Positions 44,646-53,179 of a stretch of DNA of 64,000 nt are shown here, in pieces. Positions within the stretch are counted from its first letter, which is position 1. Each line of letters starts with the position of its first letter. The notes under the pieces were generated by a model. It searched no databases. It worked only from the letters and a program-made list of their open reading frames with translations, and was not told the DNA's origin. The stretch spans positions 186,001 through 250,000 of the forward strand of contig NZ_VFWZ01000002.1 of NCBI RefSeq assembly GCF_006443095.1, given 5' to 3'. The stretch comes from Aquimarina algicola (lineage in GTDB: Bacteria; Bacteroidota; Bacteroidia; Flavobacteriales; Flavobacteriaceae). A program made the translations under genes and the position numbers.

Positions 44646-45245
44646 TCACCCATTTAAGTATTCATTTCTTTTAAATTGGATTCCTTTTCGTATCAGATAT
44701 GCATGATATGCACTCGGAACATCATGAGTCCATTTTGGTAAGATTAATACAATCAAAATTACATCGATATGCGAAATTAACCCCATCACAATAGCACTGT
44801 AAAATGGAATCCCGGCATGACTAAATCCAATTAAAGATGTAAATGCTATTAATAATGTCACTCCCCATATTTTAGAAAGAAAAGCATGAGTACAGGTTTC
44901 TTTTTTAAATTTTATTAAACTCACTACATAACAGGCTAACTCCATGATTAGAATAGTCCAAATTGCTGTAGAATTTTCAGAGATTAATTTTGGATATAAT
45001 ATCCAAGTGGCTAATCCAATAGATACCCAAAATACCATATCAGTTTGACTATCCATTCGTCTTAATTTGGCTGAGGATATATTTTGTTTTCGTGCAATAA
45101 TTCCATCTAAAATATCTGAGATCAACCCCAAATACATTAAAACTACAATAGTTATTTTTGCGTTTTCGCCAATAAAATAAGCCAATGCAATAATGATTGG
45201 TGAAAGCAACAAGCGAAATAATATCAATAAAAGTGGGGTATTCAT
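44646..45245 (-). CDS. CDP-alcohol phosphatidyltransferase-like membrane protein
   Basis: About 199 residues with six hydrophobic helices. The family signature D-x2-DG-x2-AR-x8-G-x3-D-x3-D is seen as SDILDGIIARKQNISSAKLRRMDSQTD, with all four aspartates in place; the conserved Gly before the third Asp is Leu. These enzymes join a CDP-activated lipid with a small alcohol in phospholipid synthesis. The altered Gly may or may not affect activity. The open frame begins at a TTG (45272), but the ATG at 45245 is the probable start. It follows a membrane protein gene by 112 bp on the same strand. Whether it acts on lipid or another CDP-alcohol is unknown. Confidence 0.8.
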   Translation of the reverse strand: MNTPLLLILFRLLLSPIIIALAYFIGENAKITIVVLMYLGLISDILDGIIARKQNISSAKLRRMDSQTDMVFWVSIGLATWILYPKLISENSTAIWTILIMELACYVVSLIKFKKETCTHAFLSKIWGVTLLIAFTSLIGFSHAGIPFYSAIVMGLISHIDVILIVLILPKWTHDVPSAYHAYLIRKGIQFKRNEYLNG

Positions 45246-45357
45246 TTTAAGTTTATTAATGATCAATATCAATTAGAGATAATCGTGCTTATTCTCTATC
45301 TCTTACTCATCATGATAGTGTTTTTGAGTTTTGTGGGGGATTACAATATAAATTCAA

Positions 45358-46521
45358 TTACATAGCTTTTAACTCGGTAATATCATTTTTTTGAAACATA
45401 TTTTTTAATCTATGCATTAATTTTGTGTTCAATGGTATTTTTTCATTCGCTTTTGTTTCGATCGTTATACCTAATGTTTCTGCTATTTCTTCTATATATT
45501 TATGATATGATCGATTTAAAATAATGGTTATGTTTTCATCTTTACTCATTATTTTTATACTAAGACTTTTTTGATCAATTGTAAAATCACTAAAATCAAT
45601 CTCTTCTTTTATATTACTTCTAAGAAACCTGTTTTTAACAATATAGAATTTCTCGTTTTCTTTTTCAAGTCTTACAATTCTACCTTTCTTGATTTTTTCT
45701 GTTGGGTTTGCTGTGTATATTAAAATTGAAAATGATTCTCCGTTTGTTAATATCTTTTCTTTACTTCTAAAGAGATTCAGAATAGGATATATGATTAAGT
45801 ATTTTGTTTTTTGAATTAATCGTACAGAACGACGATAAAATATTAATGCCACTATAAACATCAATACTGAGATAATTACAGATAACATAGGGCTTATAAT
45901 ACTAATGAATACAAAAATTAAGGATACTATTATTTTTGATATTTCTAAAGCTGAATCTATTAATGGAAAAGGAGAAAAGAAAATCAAAATATCGAGAAAA
46001 AACCGCACACTCATAACGATAACCAGAAAGTACATTGATGTTATCAATACCAAAATCGTTTTAAAACTAACTGATAAAAAACCTGCTTGATACACTACTT
46101 CTTCATGAAGAGAATCACTAGAGAAAATAGTCGGAGCCAACATGATAAATCCATTAATCAATAAAGCAGCATGATTTGAAAGATAATTATCCACCAATGC
46201 TATTGGTGCTGTTGCTTTATTTGTTTTGAAAACTGTTCCAACTGATGCAGTAAACAAAAACAATACTCCAAACAATATGGTTATAAACCAATTATTAAAA
46301 AAAGGATTTGTCGCAACAAAATCATTATGAAATCCAATTTTTGCGCTTAAAGAGGTCAAAAAAACGGTCAGATACGGATTAATACACATTGGTGCCAATT
46401 GAGCAAATTGATCTATCAATGTTGCATTTTGATCTAATGTATCTTGAATCTCCTGTGTGCTATTTTGAGCTAACAAGAAAAATGGAATAAGAAGAAATAA
46501 TAATGTAATTTTTTTCATCAT
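45358..46521 (-). CDS. Polytopic membrane protein of unknown family
   Basis: A 387-residue protein with a signal-like N-terminus (MMKKITLLFLLIPFFLLAQ, possibly cleaved), about six to seven transmembrane helices between residues 45 and 240, and a soluble C-terminal domain (about 250-387; a beta-rich IVRLEKENEKFYIVKNRFLR region then helices). The membrane part has paired Pro-rich helices (APMCINPYLTVFLTSL, LINGFIMLAPTIF). I do not recognise the family. It is upstream of the phosphatidyltransferase-like gene on the same strand, so the pair could act together at the membrane. Confidence 0.65.
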   Translation of the reverse strand: MMKKITLLFLLIPFFLLAQNSTQEIQDTLDQNATLIDQFAQLAPMCINPYLTVFLTSLSAKIGFHNDFVATNPFFNNWFITILFGVLFLFTASVGTVFKTNKATAPIALVDNYLSNHAALLINGFIMLAPTIFSSDSLHEEVVYQAGFLSVSFKTILVLITSMYFLVIVMSVRFFLDILIFFSPFPLIDSALEISKIIVSLIFVFISIISPMLSVIISVLMFIVALIFYRRSVRLIQKTKYLIIYPILNLFRSKEKILTNGESFSILIYTANPTEKIKKGRIVRLEKENEKFYIVKNRFLRSNIKEEIDFSDFTIDQKSLSIKIMSKDENITIILNRSYHKYIEEIAETLGITIETKANEKIPLNTKLMHRLKNMFQKNDITELKAM

Positions 46522-46604
46522 GCGGTGCTATAAATATCAAATATGTAGGTTAATATTTTGAATATGAGAGCTAAAAGTAATAAACTTTTGATTAAACACT
46601 ACTT

Positions 46605-47837
46605 CTAAATTTTTATACATTCAGTTTCATACTGTATTAATGCTTTCCAAATGTTTGAAATCTCTTCCCAAATTTTTTTATCACCTAAATAATCTGTATC
46701 TGTATTCGAGATTATAATTTTACCTGTATTTCTTTTTGGACTAAAGAACATTCCTGTAAAAACACCGGGATCACTTCCATCGTGTCCAACCATTTTATCA
46801 TTTATATGTATCCAGTTATTATTATACTCTATAAAACAGCCATAAAACTGTCCATCGTAATATTGTTTTTGATAAAATCTTGCAAACCCTTCTTTAGATA
46901 AAATTCGTCCTTTACCATTATATCCTCGAATCAATTCTGAAAGTAACAATCCCAAATCATGACTACAACTTCTAAAAGAACCATTGGGATAAGAGCCTTG
47001 CACATAATTCGTTATCATCATGTCTTTTGACACAAATAATCTCGAGCGATTACTGCTTACCATTTCTTCAGGTCGCCAACCCGAAGACTTCATTTGCAAC
47101 GGTTTGAGTATATACTTTGCTGTAAAATCTCTAAAATCCTGTTTCGCCACTTTTTGCAATAGCAGAGCACATAAATCAGACCCTATGTTTGAGTATTCTC
47201 TTACTTCTCCCGGTTTGTTGTCTGAATATGGTTGGATTTTATATCTCTTTTTAGAAAAAACGTCTTCCAAATAGTTCTCTAAAGATTTCTTTTCGTTAGC
47301 CTTTCTAAAGAATTCATAATAATCTTCAGCTTCATGATCTGATCTTTCTATATCTTTTTCAAGAAAAAATTGATCCAAATAAATTTCATCTTGGTCGATA
47401 ATAGATGATGTATGGTAAGCCAGATGTTTAACCAAAATCTCTGTATCAGGAAAGTTAGGATTAACGACAGGAAAAGGTAAATACTTGTTAATGGGATCCT
47501 CTAAGCTAAGAAGGTTTAACTCTTCTGCCTTTATCAATGATAATCCAATCAATACTTTGGATATAGAAGCAACCGGTTGAGTAGTTTTTGAAGTATACTT
47601 ATAAGTAGTATCTATATTAGCAAACCCAAAACCTTTTTCAAAAACAGTACCCTTATCATTCACAATAGTAACAGCAAACCCTTTAATTAAATCTTCGCTA
47701 TATGCCTGGTTTAATTTCTTAACCAAAGATGTATTTAATTCATCATAACCTGAAGTACTAGTATTATCATCTCTCTTTTGATTTTGACAAGAAATCAAAA
47801 TTACAGCGAATAGAATTTGATATATTTTATTTTTCAT
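46605..47837 (-). CDS. Serine beta-lactamase-like hydrolase, lipoprotein
   Basis: A 410-residue lipoprotein (VILISC, Cys about 17) of the class C beta-lactamase/esterase-type family. The catalytic Ser is S91 in the VASISKVLIG motif (SxxK), the second motif is YSN at about residue 230 and the third is HDG near residue 355, so all three active-site motifs of the family are present. Members are mostly peptidases or esterases rather than antibiotic-resistance enzymes. It should sit at the outer membrane or periplasm. No operon partner is close; more than 80 bp separate it from the next gene. Confidence 0.88.
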   Translation of the reverse strand: MKNKIYQILFAVILISCQNQKRDDNTSTSGYDELNTSLVKKLNQAYSEDLIKGFAVTIVNDKGTVFEKGFGFANIDTTYKYTSKTTQPVASISKVLIGLSLIKAEELNLLSLEDPINKYLPFPVVNPNFPDTEILVKHLAYHTSSIIDQDEIYLDQFFLEKDIERSDHEAEDYYEFFRKANEKKSLENYLEDVFSKKRYKIQPYSDNKPGEVREYSNIGSDLCALLLQKVAKQDFRDFTAKYILKPLQMKSSGWRPEEMVSSNRSRLFVSKDMMITNYVQGSYPNGSFRSCSHDLGLLLSELIRGYNGKGRILSKEGFARFYQKQYYDGQFYGCFIEYNNNWIHINDKMVGHDGSDPGVFTGMFFSPKRNTGKIIISNTDTDYLGDKKIWEEISNIWKALIQYETECIKI

Positions 47838-47994
47838 TTATGCATACTGTTTTTCAGATCGTGAATAATGATAAATATATGAATTAAAGTAAAAGAGCTT
47901 ACTTAAACCAACTGATATAAACTTTATCACTAATTAAGCGCATACCAGTTGAAGTATTGTTACAAATAAGAAATTAACTTTTGATCCCTTTATT

Positions 47995-49194
47995 TTATGT
48001 ACTTGTCTGTACATAATCCCAATCTTGATTGTGGTATTTTGTCAACCAATTCAAAGAGTAATGCCTTTCATAAACTACACTAGGGTTGATGTTACCTAAC
48101 ACTTCTTGTCCATTAATCCTAGCATCAACACAAGCCCAATTCATTCGATAAATCTTATCTAATTCATCTAAAATCTCGGATTCACTTCTCAATGTGATCG
48201 AACTTTCAAATTCTTCTCTTGTCGGCTCAAAAATCTTTGCCACTATTGTCTGAACATCGCAAATATCATCTGGGTACTTCAACTCATCCATTTTTCCTAG
48301 TGCCCAAAGCATCACGTAGAGACTCTCATATCGCCAGGTAGCATACGCTCTTTCTTGATCATTGAGATGATCTGCTTGATATATGTAATTTTCTTGTTGT
48401 GAGAAGAAATCAATTTTTTTTGCTTCTACTGTTCTTATAAGATGTTCCTGCTCCACTCCTTCTCCTTTGGCTGCGATTATTAAAAGTGCATAAGCTCTAT
48501 CAGTTACTTCTTTTACACTTCTAAGATCAACATTTGTAGATGAAGATACACAAGGCAAATTTTTATTGATTTTGATTCCTTTAGATGTTAAAAAATTCTC
48601 TGATTTTTCTTTTCTTGCTACTTGCTCTTCTTCATAATTCTCTTTGGGTTCATCATGATATTTGGCATCTACAATTACCTGTATATCTTTAATTTCGCAA
48701 TTCCCGTTTGTATCTAAAATCAGGTTCAAATCTTTATCTGCAAAATACTGCCCATTTGATTTGTTCAAAAATTGATTGGGTTCTGCAAAAATAAAACCGT
48801 CTAAATCTTTGATTATTTCTTTTAGAATAGATTGAAACTCTTTGACCATTTCAGGCTCTGCAATAAAGGGAATTTCATAATTTGCAGACATCACCTTGTA
48901 TAAAAACTTATTTCTAACTTCCTCATTTTTAGCAGGAATTGATTGAATATAATTAACCATTCCCGAAAGATTTTCAGTCAATCCACACTCAATCTGTTCG
49001 AGCTTATATGAAAGATTTTTTCTTTCTCTATATTTAATTTTTAAGGTTTTTGATTTTCCAAAAAATCCACCTTTAATTGTTGCAGTCAGAGACTTCTCAT
49101 CACGATCAATTTTGGCTTTTGGAAGCTTTGCTTTGACGATTTGAATCACTTTTTCAAATTCTAGATTGTGACTGTAGATGGTACAATTTTCCAT
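47995..49194 (-). CDS. DUF4272-domain protein
   Basis: A 399-residue cytoplasmic protein. The C-terminal about 200 residues are a DUF4272 domain (for example LRSVKEVTDRAYALLIIAAKGEG, ERAYATWRYESLYVMLWALGKMDEL and RMNWACVDARINGQ). The N-terminal half (about 1-180) is a separate alpha/beta module. DUF4272 is often found with polymorphic toxin systems and SUKH-like immunity proteins, which fits the other immunity-like genes at 32136 and 1894-3474, but a toxin is not in view. Both halves look intact. Confidence 0.78.
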   Translation of the reverse strand: MENCTIYSHNLEFEKVIQIVKAKLPKAKIDRDEKSLTATIKGGFFGKSKTLKIKYRERKNLSYKLEQIECGLTENLSGMVNYIQSIPAKNEEVRNKFLYKVMSANYEIPFIAEPEMVKEFQSILKEIIKDLDGFIFAEPNQFLNKSNGQYFADKDLNLILDTNGNCEIKDIQVIVDAKYHDEPKENYEEEQVARKEKSENFLTSKGIKINKNLPCVSSSTNVDLRSVKEVTDRAYALLIIAAKGEGVEQEHLIRTVEAKKIDFFSQQENYIYQADHLNDQERAYATWRYESLYVMLWALGKMDELKYPDDICDVQTIVAKIFEPTREEFESSITLRSESEILDELDKIYRMNWACVDARINGQEVLGNINPSVVYERHYSLNWLTKYHNQDWDYVQTST

Positions 49195-49305
49195 TTAATC
49201 CGTGTTGTTTCTTTGCTTATTTGCTAGAGTATTTAAATAAGATCCTAGTCAGGCATCTTTTTGAGATAAATGTAATTATTTTATCTAAGAAAATATAAAT
49301 AGTTA

Positions 49306-50310
49306 TTAGTAACTATCTAAGGTATTAAAGATTTGTTGTAATGGTATTTTTCGTAATACTGGCTCACCATACTCATTAAATATCAATTGATTATTTATAA
49401 CCTCAAAAGTATCCATACCTCCTTCATCTGTTCCATTATTGTAAGACGGCTCAAAATTTAAATGTCCTACTTTTTGTGTTTCTATATTTACAATATGAAT
49501 GTTATATGTATTGTCTGGCGGAACATCTTGATGAATAATTAAATATTTATCAATCAATTGAATCTGTTTTATTGAAAACCAACTCCGCCGATCTGGTGCA
49601 CCGGTTACCAATGAATCTGAAATAAACAACCAGTTATACATGCCTCCTCTCTTTACAAAAACAGCATGTGGCGTTTTATATATTTTATAATATTTATTTT
49701 GTGCAACAGGAGTTAAACTATCTAATTTCTCTATGTGATGACCCGATGGATAATAGATCAAAAAACCATGAGATTCTTCGTTTATAAGATGATCTTTATA
49801 TGCTGAGCTGAGTTTTAGTATTTCTGAGGAAATATTAACATAATAAGAATCCGGAATTTCTAATATCTCAGACTGCCAACTCGTTTTAGGACTTACAATA
49901 TCTCTGAAAAGAGAATCGTCATCTAAATCTTTATAACCAAGTGCACCTGTTATTATCCATTCTAGAGAACTATCTATATGATCTCTTTTTTGATCGGGTA
50001 GTACTTTTTTCTTTAAAACATTTAGAAAAGCTTTATTAGTTTTTAGTTTTAATTTTTGAGGTACCATAAGTATCCTTATAAAATTAGAGTAACAACCTTC
50101 GTTACTTAAGCTAAACTGCTCGTTTGTTTTGCCATTAATAACTGTCACCGTTCTTCCACCACAAGCACTTCCCCTGCTAAAATCATTAATAAGCGTATCA
50201 ACTATCTTATCGTGATTTATATCTATAAGAGTTGTATCTAAATTGTATTGCGCTATCGATATTTGATATCCATTAATGATGACAAATATTGAAATTATAA
50301 TATTTTTCAT
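49306..50310 (-). CDS. Secreted hypothetical protein
   Basis: About 334 residues with a signal peptide (MKNIIISIFVIINGYQISIAQ). The first part (LDTTLIDINHDKIVDTLI) has a DxNxDxxxD-like calcium-binding loop, then a Gly/Cys segment (GSACGGRTVTVIN). The rest is beta-rich with no family I recognise. The open frame continues to 50430 inside the upstream gene's end, but the ATG at 50310 is the start that gives the signal peptide. It lies 58 bp downstream of the GH5-like gene on the same strand. Confidence 0.65.
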   Translation of the reverse strand: MKNIIISIFVIINGYQISIAQYNLDTTLIDINHDKIVDTLINDFSRGSACGGRTVTVINGKTNEQFSLSNEGCYSNFIRILMVPQKLKLKTNKAFLNVLKKKVLPDQKRDHIDSSLEWIITGALGYKDLDDDSLFRDIVSPKTSWQSEILEIPDSYYVNISSEILKLSSAYKDHLINEESHGFLIYYPSGHHIEKLDSLTPVAQNKYYKIYKTPHAVFVKRGGMYNWLFISDSLVTGAPDRRSWFSIKQIQLIDKYLIIHQDVPPDNTYNIHIVNIETQKVGHLNFEPSYNNGTDEGGMDTFEVINNQLIFNEYGEPVLRKIPLQQIFNTLDSY

Positions 50311-50368
50311 ACAAGGATTTATGTTTTGTATGTAAGAAAAAGTTAAGAATTCTAAATATACCTCATTT

Positions 50369-51919
50369 CTACTCTTTATTAATAAACTTAAAGGCTTCTT
50401 TTTTCTTACCGTTTTTATCGATAAAGCCAAAATGTTTCTGTTTATGTTTGCGCCAGGGCAAGCTCCCTACAACAGATGATGGTACTTTTTCAAAATCATA
50501 TAGTGTCCATGACAAAAAATGAATCTGATCTTTATTGATGATCTTTTGAAACTCTTGGTGAAATTTTGCTTGTTTCTTTTCGGTTGCGCCAAAAGGATTC
50601 CAAAATCCTCTACTAGAAGGCAATCCAAATTCTTGAAGAACAATTGGCTTATCGATCATAATACTCAACTCTGAAAATGTATCATTAAAATCCTGTAACG
50701 GTAAATAGTAATGAAAGGAGACAAAATCTACCTCTTCGTCTAATATTGGGGCAGCCAATGCACTGGCCCAACCTATCGTCACCAAATGATTGGGATCATA
50801 TTTACGAACTTGATTGATCATTTCTTTGAGCCATGCAACTACATTTTCTTTATTTCTATTTTCGAAATCTAGATCCGGCTCATTCTTGATATCCCATGCC
50901 AAAATAGCCTCGTGCTCTTTGAAAGCACTTACAATTTGTTCTGCATGACGATGTGTAGCCGTCCAATCTAATACAGAGTAATCTCCATAAAAATCAAAAA
51001 GTGTAACCACTACTTTAAGCTCTTTTAATTTTGCGAGATCCAGAACTTGTTTTAGTTTTTTCATTTTTTTGGCATCTACCCTTGTCTTTCCAAAATCGCT
51101 GTATTGCACAAAAATCCTTACAGTATTAAGCCCGGCTTTTTTGATGATATCAAAATCCTTAGAAACTGTATCGGGATCAAACTGTTCTCCAAACATATCC
51201 CAGGGGGATTTTTGAGGATAATAATTGATTCCTTTAATTCTAAATTCTTTTCCATCGATATAAATCTTATATCGAACAACTTTAGCAAACTTATTTGTAG
51301 TTTTACTTTTTTGCGGTACACTACTCTTTTCTTTTACCAAATGCCGTATTCGCCAATATCCATCTTCTAATAATAGCATTACCTGATAGTCCGATTGTTC
51401 TTCGGTCTCTAGAATAAGGTTGTCATCTTTATAGATTTGCTGGTATTCTTTTACATTTTGGTCTGTGATTACAGCTAGCTGCCCATCTGCGCTATAAAAA
51501 TCTAATGAGATATTGTGATCGGTAGTCGTGCCATGAATCGTTATTGCTTTGGACCTATTTGTTTTCAAAATTTTTGCAATCCGCTCACTTGCATTAGTCG
51601 TATAATAATCTTCTACCCCTTCTTTTTTATTGGTTTGATAAGCAACTTGTCGAATATACCATGCATTAAGATAGTCTTCTTCTATATCAATCATGGTTTG
51701 CTTTTCTATTAACCTCCCGGGGTTAACAGTATCTTTCCATATAACTTTTGGTAAATATGTATTTTCTTTATTTAATGCTAATCGCAACATAACAGATCGA
51801 TCGGCACCAGTATTCAAATACGACAAGATTTGGCTAATCCCAAATAATAGTAATACCATAAGCCCAATAAAGGACGTTATTACTAGTGATCTATAAAAAT
51901 TTTTATTCCATTTTGTCAT
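50369..51919 (-). CDS. Membrane-anchored GH5-like glycoside hydrolase
   Basis: A 516-residue protein with an N-terminal transmembrane helix (about 12-32), an NTF2-like region (about 60-195) and a TIM-barrel glycoside-hydrolase domain (about 210-515). The barrel starts with FRIKGINYYPQKSPWD and has catalytic Glu pairs as expected for GH5 and related clan A enzymes: acid/base E347 in WDIKNEPD and nucleophile E430 in VLQEFG. It could trim, transfer or cut the glycan made by the neighbouring machinery. Its start overlaps the upstream Ig-like gene by 4 bp, and both follow the large GT-C-like gene, so the three form an operon. Exact substrate unknown. Confidence 0.87.
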   Translation of the reverse strand: MTKWNKNFYRSLVITSFIGLMVLLLFGISQILSYLNTGADRSVMLRLALNKENTYLPKVIWKDTVNPGRLIEKQTMIDIEEDYLNAWYIRQVAYQTNKKEGVEDYYTTNASERIAKILKTNRSKAITIHGTTTDHNISLDFYSADGQLAVITDQNVKEYQQIYKDDNLILETEEQSDYQVMLLLEDGYWRIRHLVKEKSSVPQKSKTTNKFAKVVRYKIYIDGKEFRIKGINYYPQKSPWDMFGEQFDPDTVSKDFDIIKKAGLNTVRIFVQYSDFGKTRVDAKKMKKLKQVLDLAKLKELKVVVTLFDFYGDYSVLDWTATHRHAEQIVSAFKEHEAILAWDIKNEPDLDFENRNKENVVAWLKEMINQVRKYDPNHLVTIGWASALAAPILDEEVDFVSFHYYLPLQDFNDTFSELSIMIDKPIVLQEFGLPSSRGFWNPFGATEKKQAKFHQEFQKIINKDQIHFLSWTLYDFEKVPSSVVGSLPWRKHKQKHFGFIDKNGKKKEAFKFINKE

Positions 51920-53136
51920 TCTAGAGGTAGCTGTTTAAATTCTTTATGGACTCCCAAAGCTTTTATATGTATATCATATATTCCTGAGGGGTAAAACTCT
52001 TTTTTTAAAACAAACTTAGCTTTACCTTCAAAAGTGCTTTTTGTAAGGGTCTCTATTTGATGATTTTCATTGATTATCTTTACTTCTACCAACGCCCCGT
52101 TAGGGATCAACTGATTCATAAAACTTGATAATGGCCCAACAACAATTTCTCTGTTTTGCATACGAAATTCTATAGGGTAATCTTCAATCACAGGTTCAAA
52201 TGCGATGGTAATGGTATTACTCTCTGCGATACCAGGCACGTAAGCCTTTATTTTCCATGTGTCTTTATGATCGGGGTGTAGAATTTTGGCAACGGCTACA
52301 CCGTTTACCGTACTACCTTGTGTTTTTAGTAATGCTCCTTTTGCATCTATAACATTATAGGTTACCCAGGTACCATCACTAATAATATTACCATATTGAT
52401 CTTTAAGTACAGATGTCATCAATTCTACAATTTGATTTCCGTCTGCATAATTATGTTTGCGAATACTATTAATTTCAAAATCCTCTGGCAACGATGGAAA
52501 TACTTCTACCGAAAATTCTTTGGATATTTTAGCGTTTACTTGCGATGATAGTAGTAACCGGCCAGACTGATCATAAGAAAATCTGTTTTGCCAGCCGATC
52601 ATATCTTTACTAAGAACAGTTTCTTCTTTTTCTATATTTAAGAATTGATGTTTAAGCCATATAGCGGTGCTGTCCGGCAAAGGATTATCATAACCATCTT
52701 TGGCAATTACTACTTGCATTGTATAATCTTTACCTCCTGCAATAATACTTGGTGGTCCTACATATGATTCTAATTGTAGAGGAGTTTTTAGATTAGGCTC
52801 AATTATAATCTCTCCTTTTGCAAGCTTTTTTGTTCCTAGAAATAATGTATAGCTTATTATACCTTTTTTTTCTGATATAGATGTTGGGAGTATAAAACGT
52901 CCTGTAGAAGACATAAGCAACGTGCTCCCAAATGAAGAATGTATAAAAAGCCGAGTGGTTACTTTTTTAGACAGTCTAAAATCAAGAACTACTTCTTTGC
53001 CTGCCACAAAAGACGTTTTAGGCTTTTCAAGAACGGTAACTTCTTGTACAAAAGGTTTGATCACCGCTGTAAATCCTACACAGCAAAGTAGTATTATACA
53101 AATACCGATTATATTATATTTCTTCTTTAGATTCAA
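51916..53136 (-). CDS. Exported Ig-like domain protein
   Basis: A 406-residue protein with an N-terminal transmembrane or signal segment (about 9-27), followed by several beta-sandwich domains. Segments such as FVAGKEVVLDFRLSKKVTTRLFIHS, AGGKDYTMQVVIAKDGYDNPLPDSTAIWLKH and KDQYGNIISDGTWVTYNVIDAKGALL have the invasin/Big_1-type Ig-like pattern. It is likely a periplasmic or surface structural partner. It overlaps the GH5-like gene by 4 bp and follows the GT-C-like gene by 43 bp, suggesting these three products work together on a surface glycan. Confidence 0.8.
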   Translation of the reverse strand: MNLKKKYNIIGICIILLCCVGFTAVIKPFVQEVTVLEKPKTSFVAGKEVVLDFRLSKKVTTRLFIHSSFGSTLLMSSTGRFILPTSISEKKGIISYTLFLGTKKLAKGEIIIEPNLKTPLQLESYVGPPSIIAGGKDYTMQVVIAKDGYDNPLPDSTAIWLKHQFLNIEKEETVLSKDMIGWQNRFSYDQSGRLLLSSQVNAKISKEFSVEVFPSLPEDFEINSIRKHNYADGNQIVELMTSVLKDQYGNIISDGTWVTYNVIDAKGALLKTQGSTVNGVAVAKILHPDHKDTWKIKAYVPGIAESNTITIAFEPVIEDYPIEFRMQNREIVVGPLSSFMNQLIPNGALVEVKIINENHQIETLTKSTFEGKAKFVLKKEFYPSGIYDIHIKALGVHKEFKQLPLE

Positions 53137-53179
53137 TAGTCTTATTTTCTAATATTGTTACTGTTTTTTAGGGTTTTAA

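Noticed and set aside
46605..47837. Antibiotic-resistance beta-lactamase
   Set aside because: The three active-site motifs fit class C-like esterases and peptidases, which are common in Bacteroidota. The lipoprotein signal and low family specificity give no reason to call resistance.
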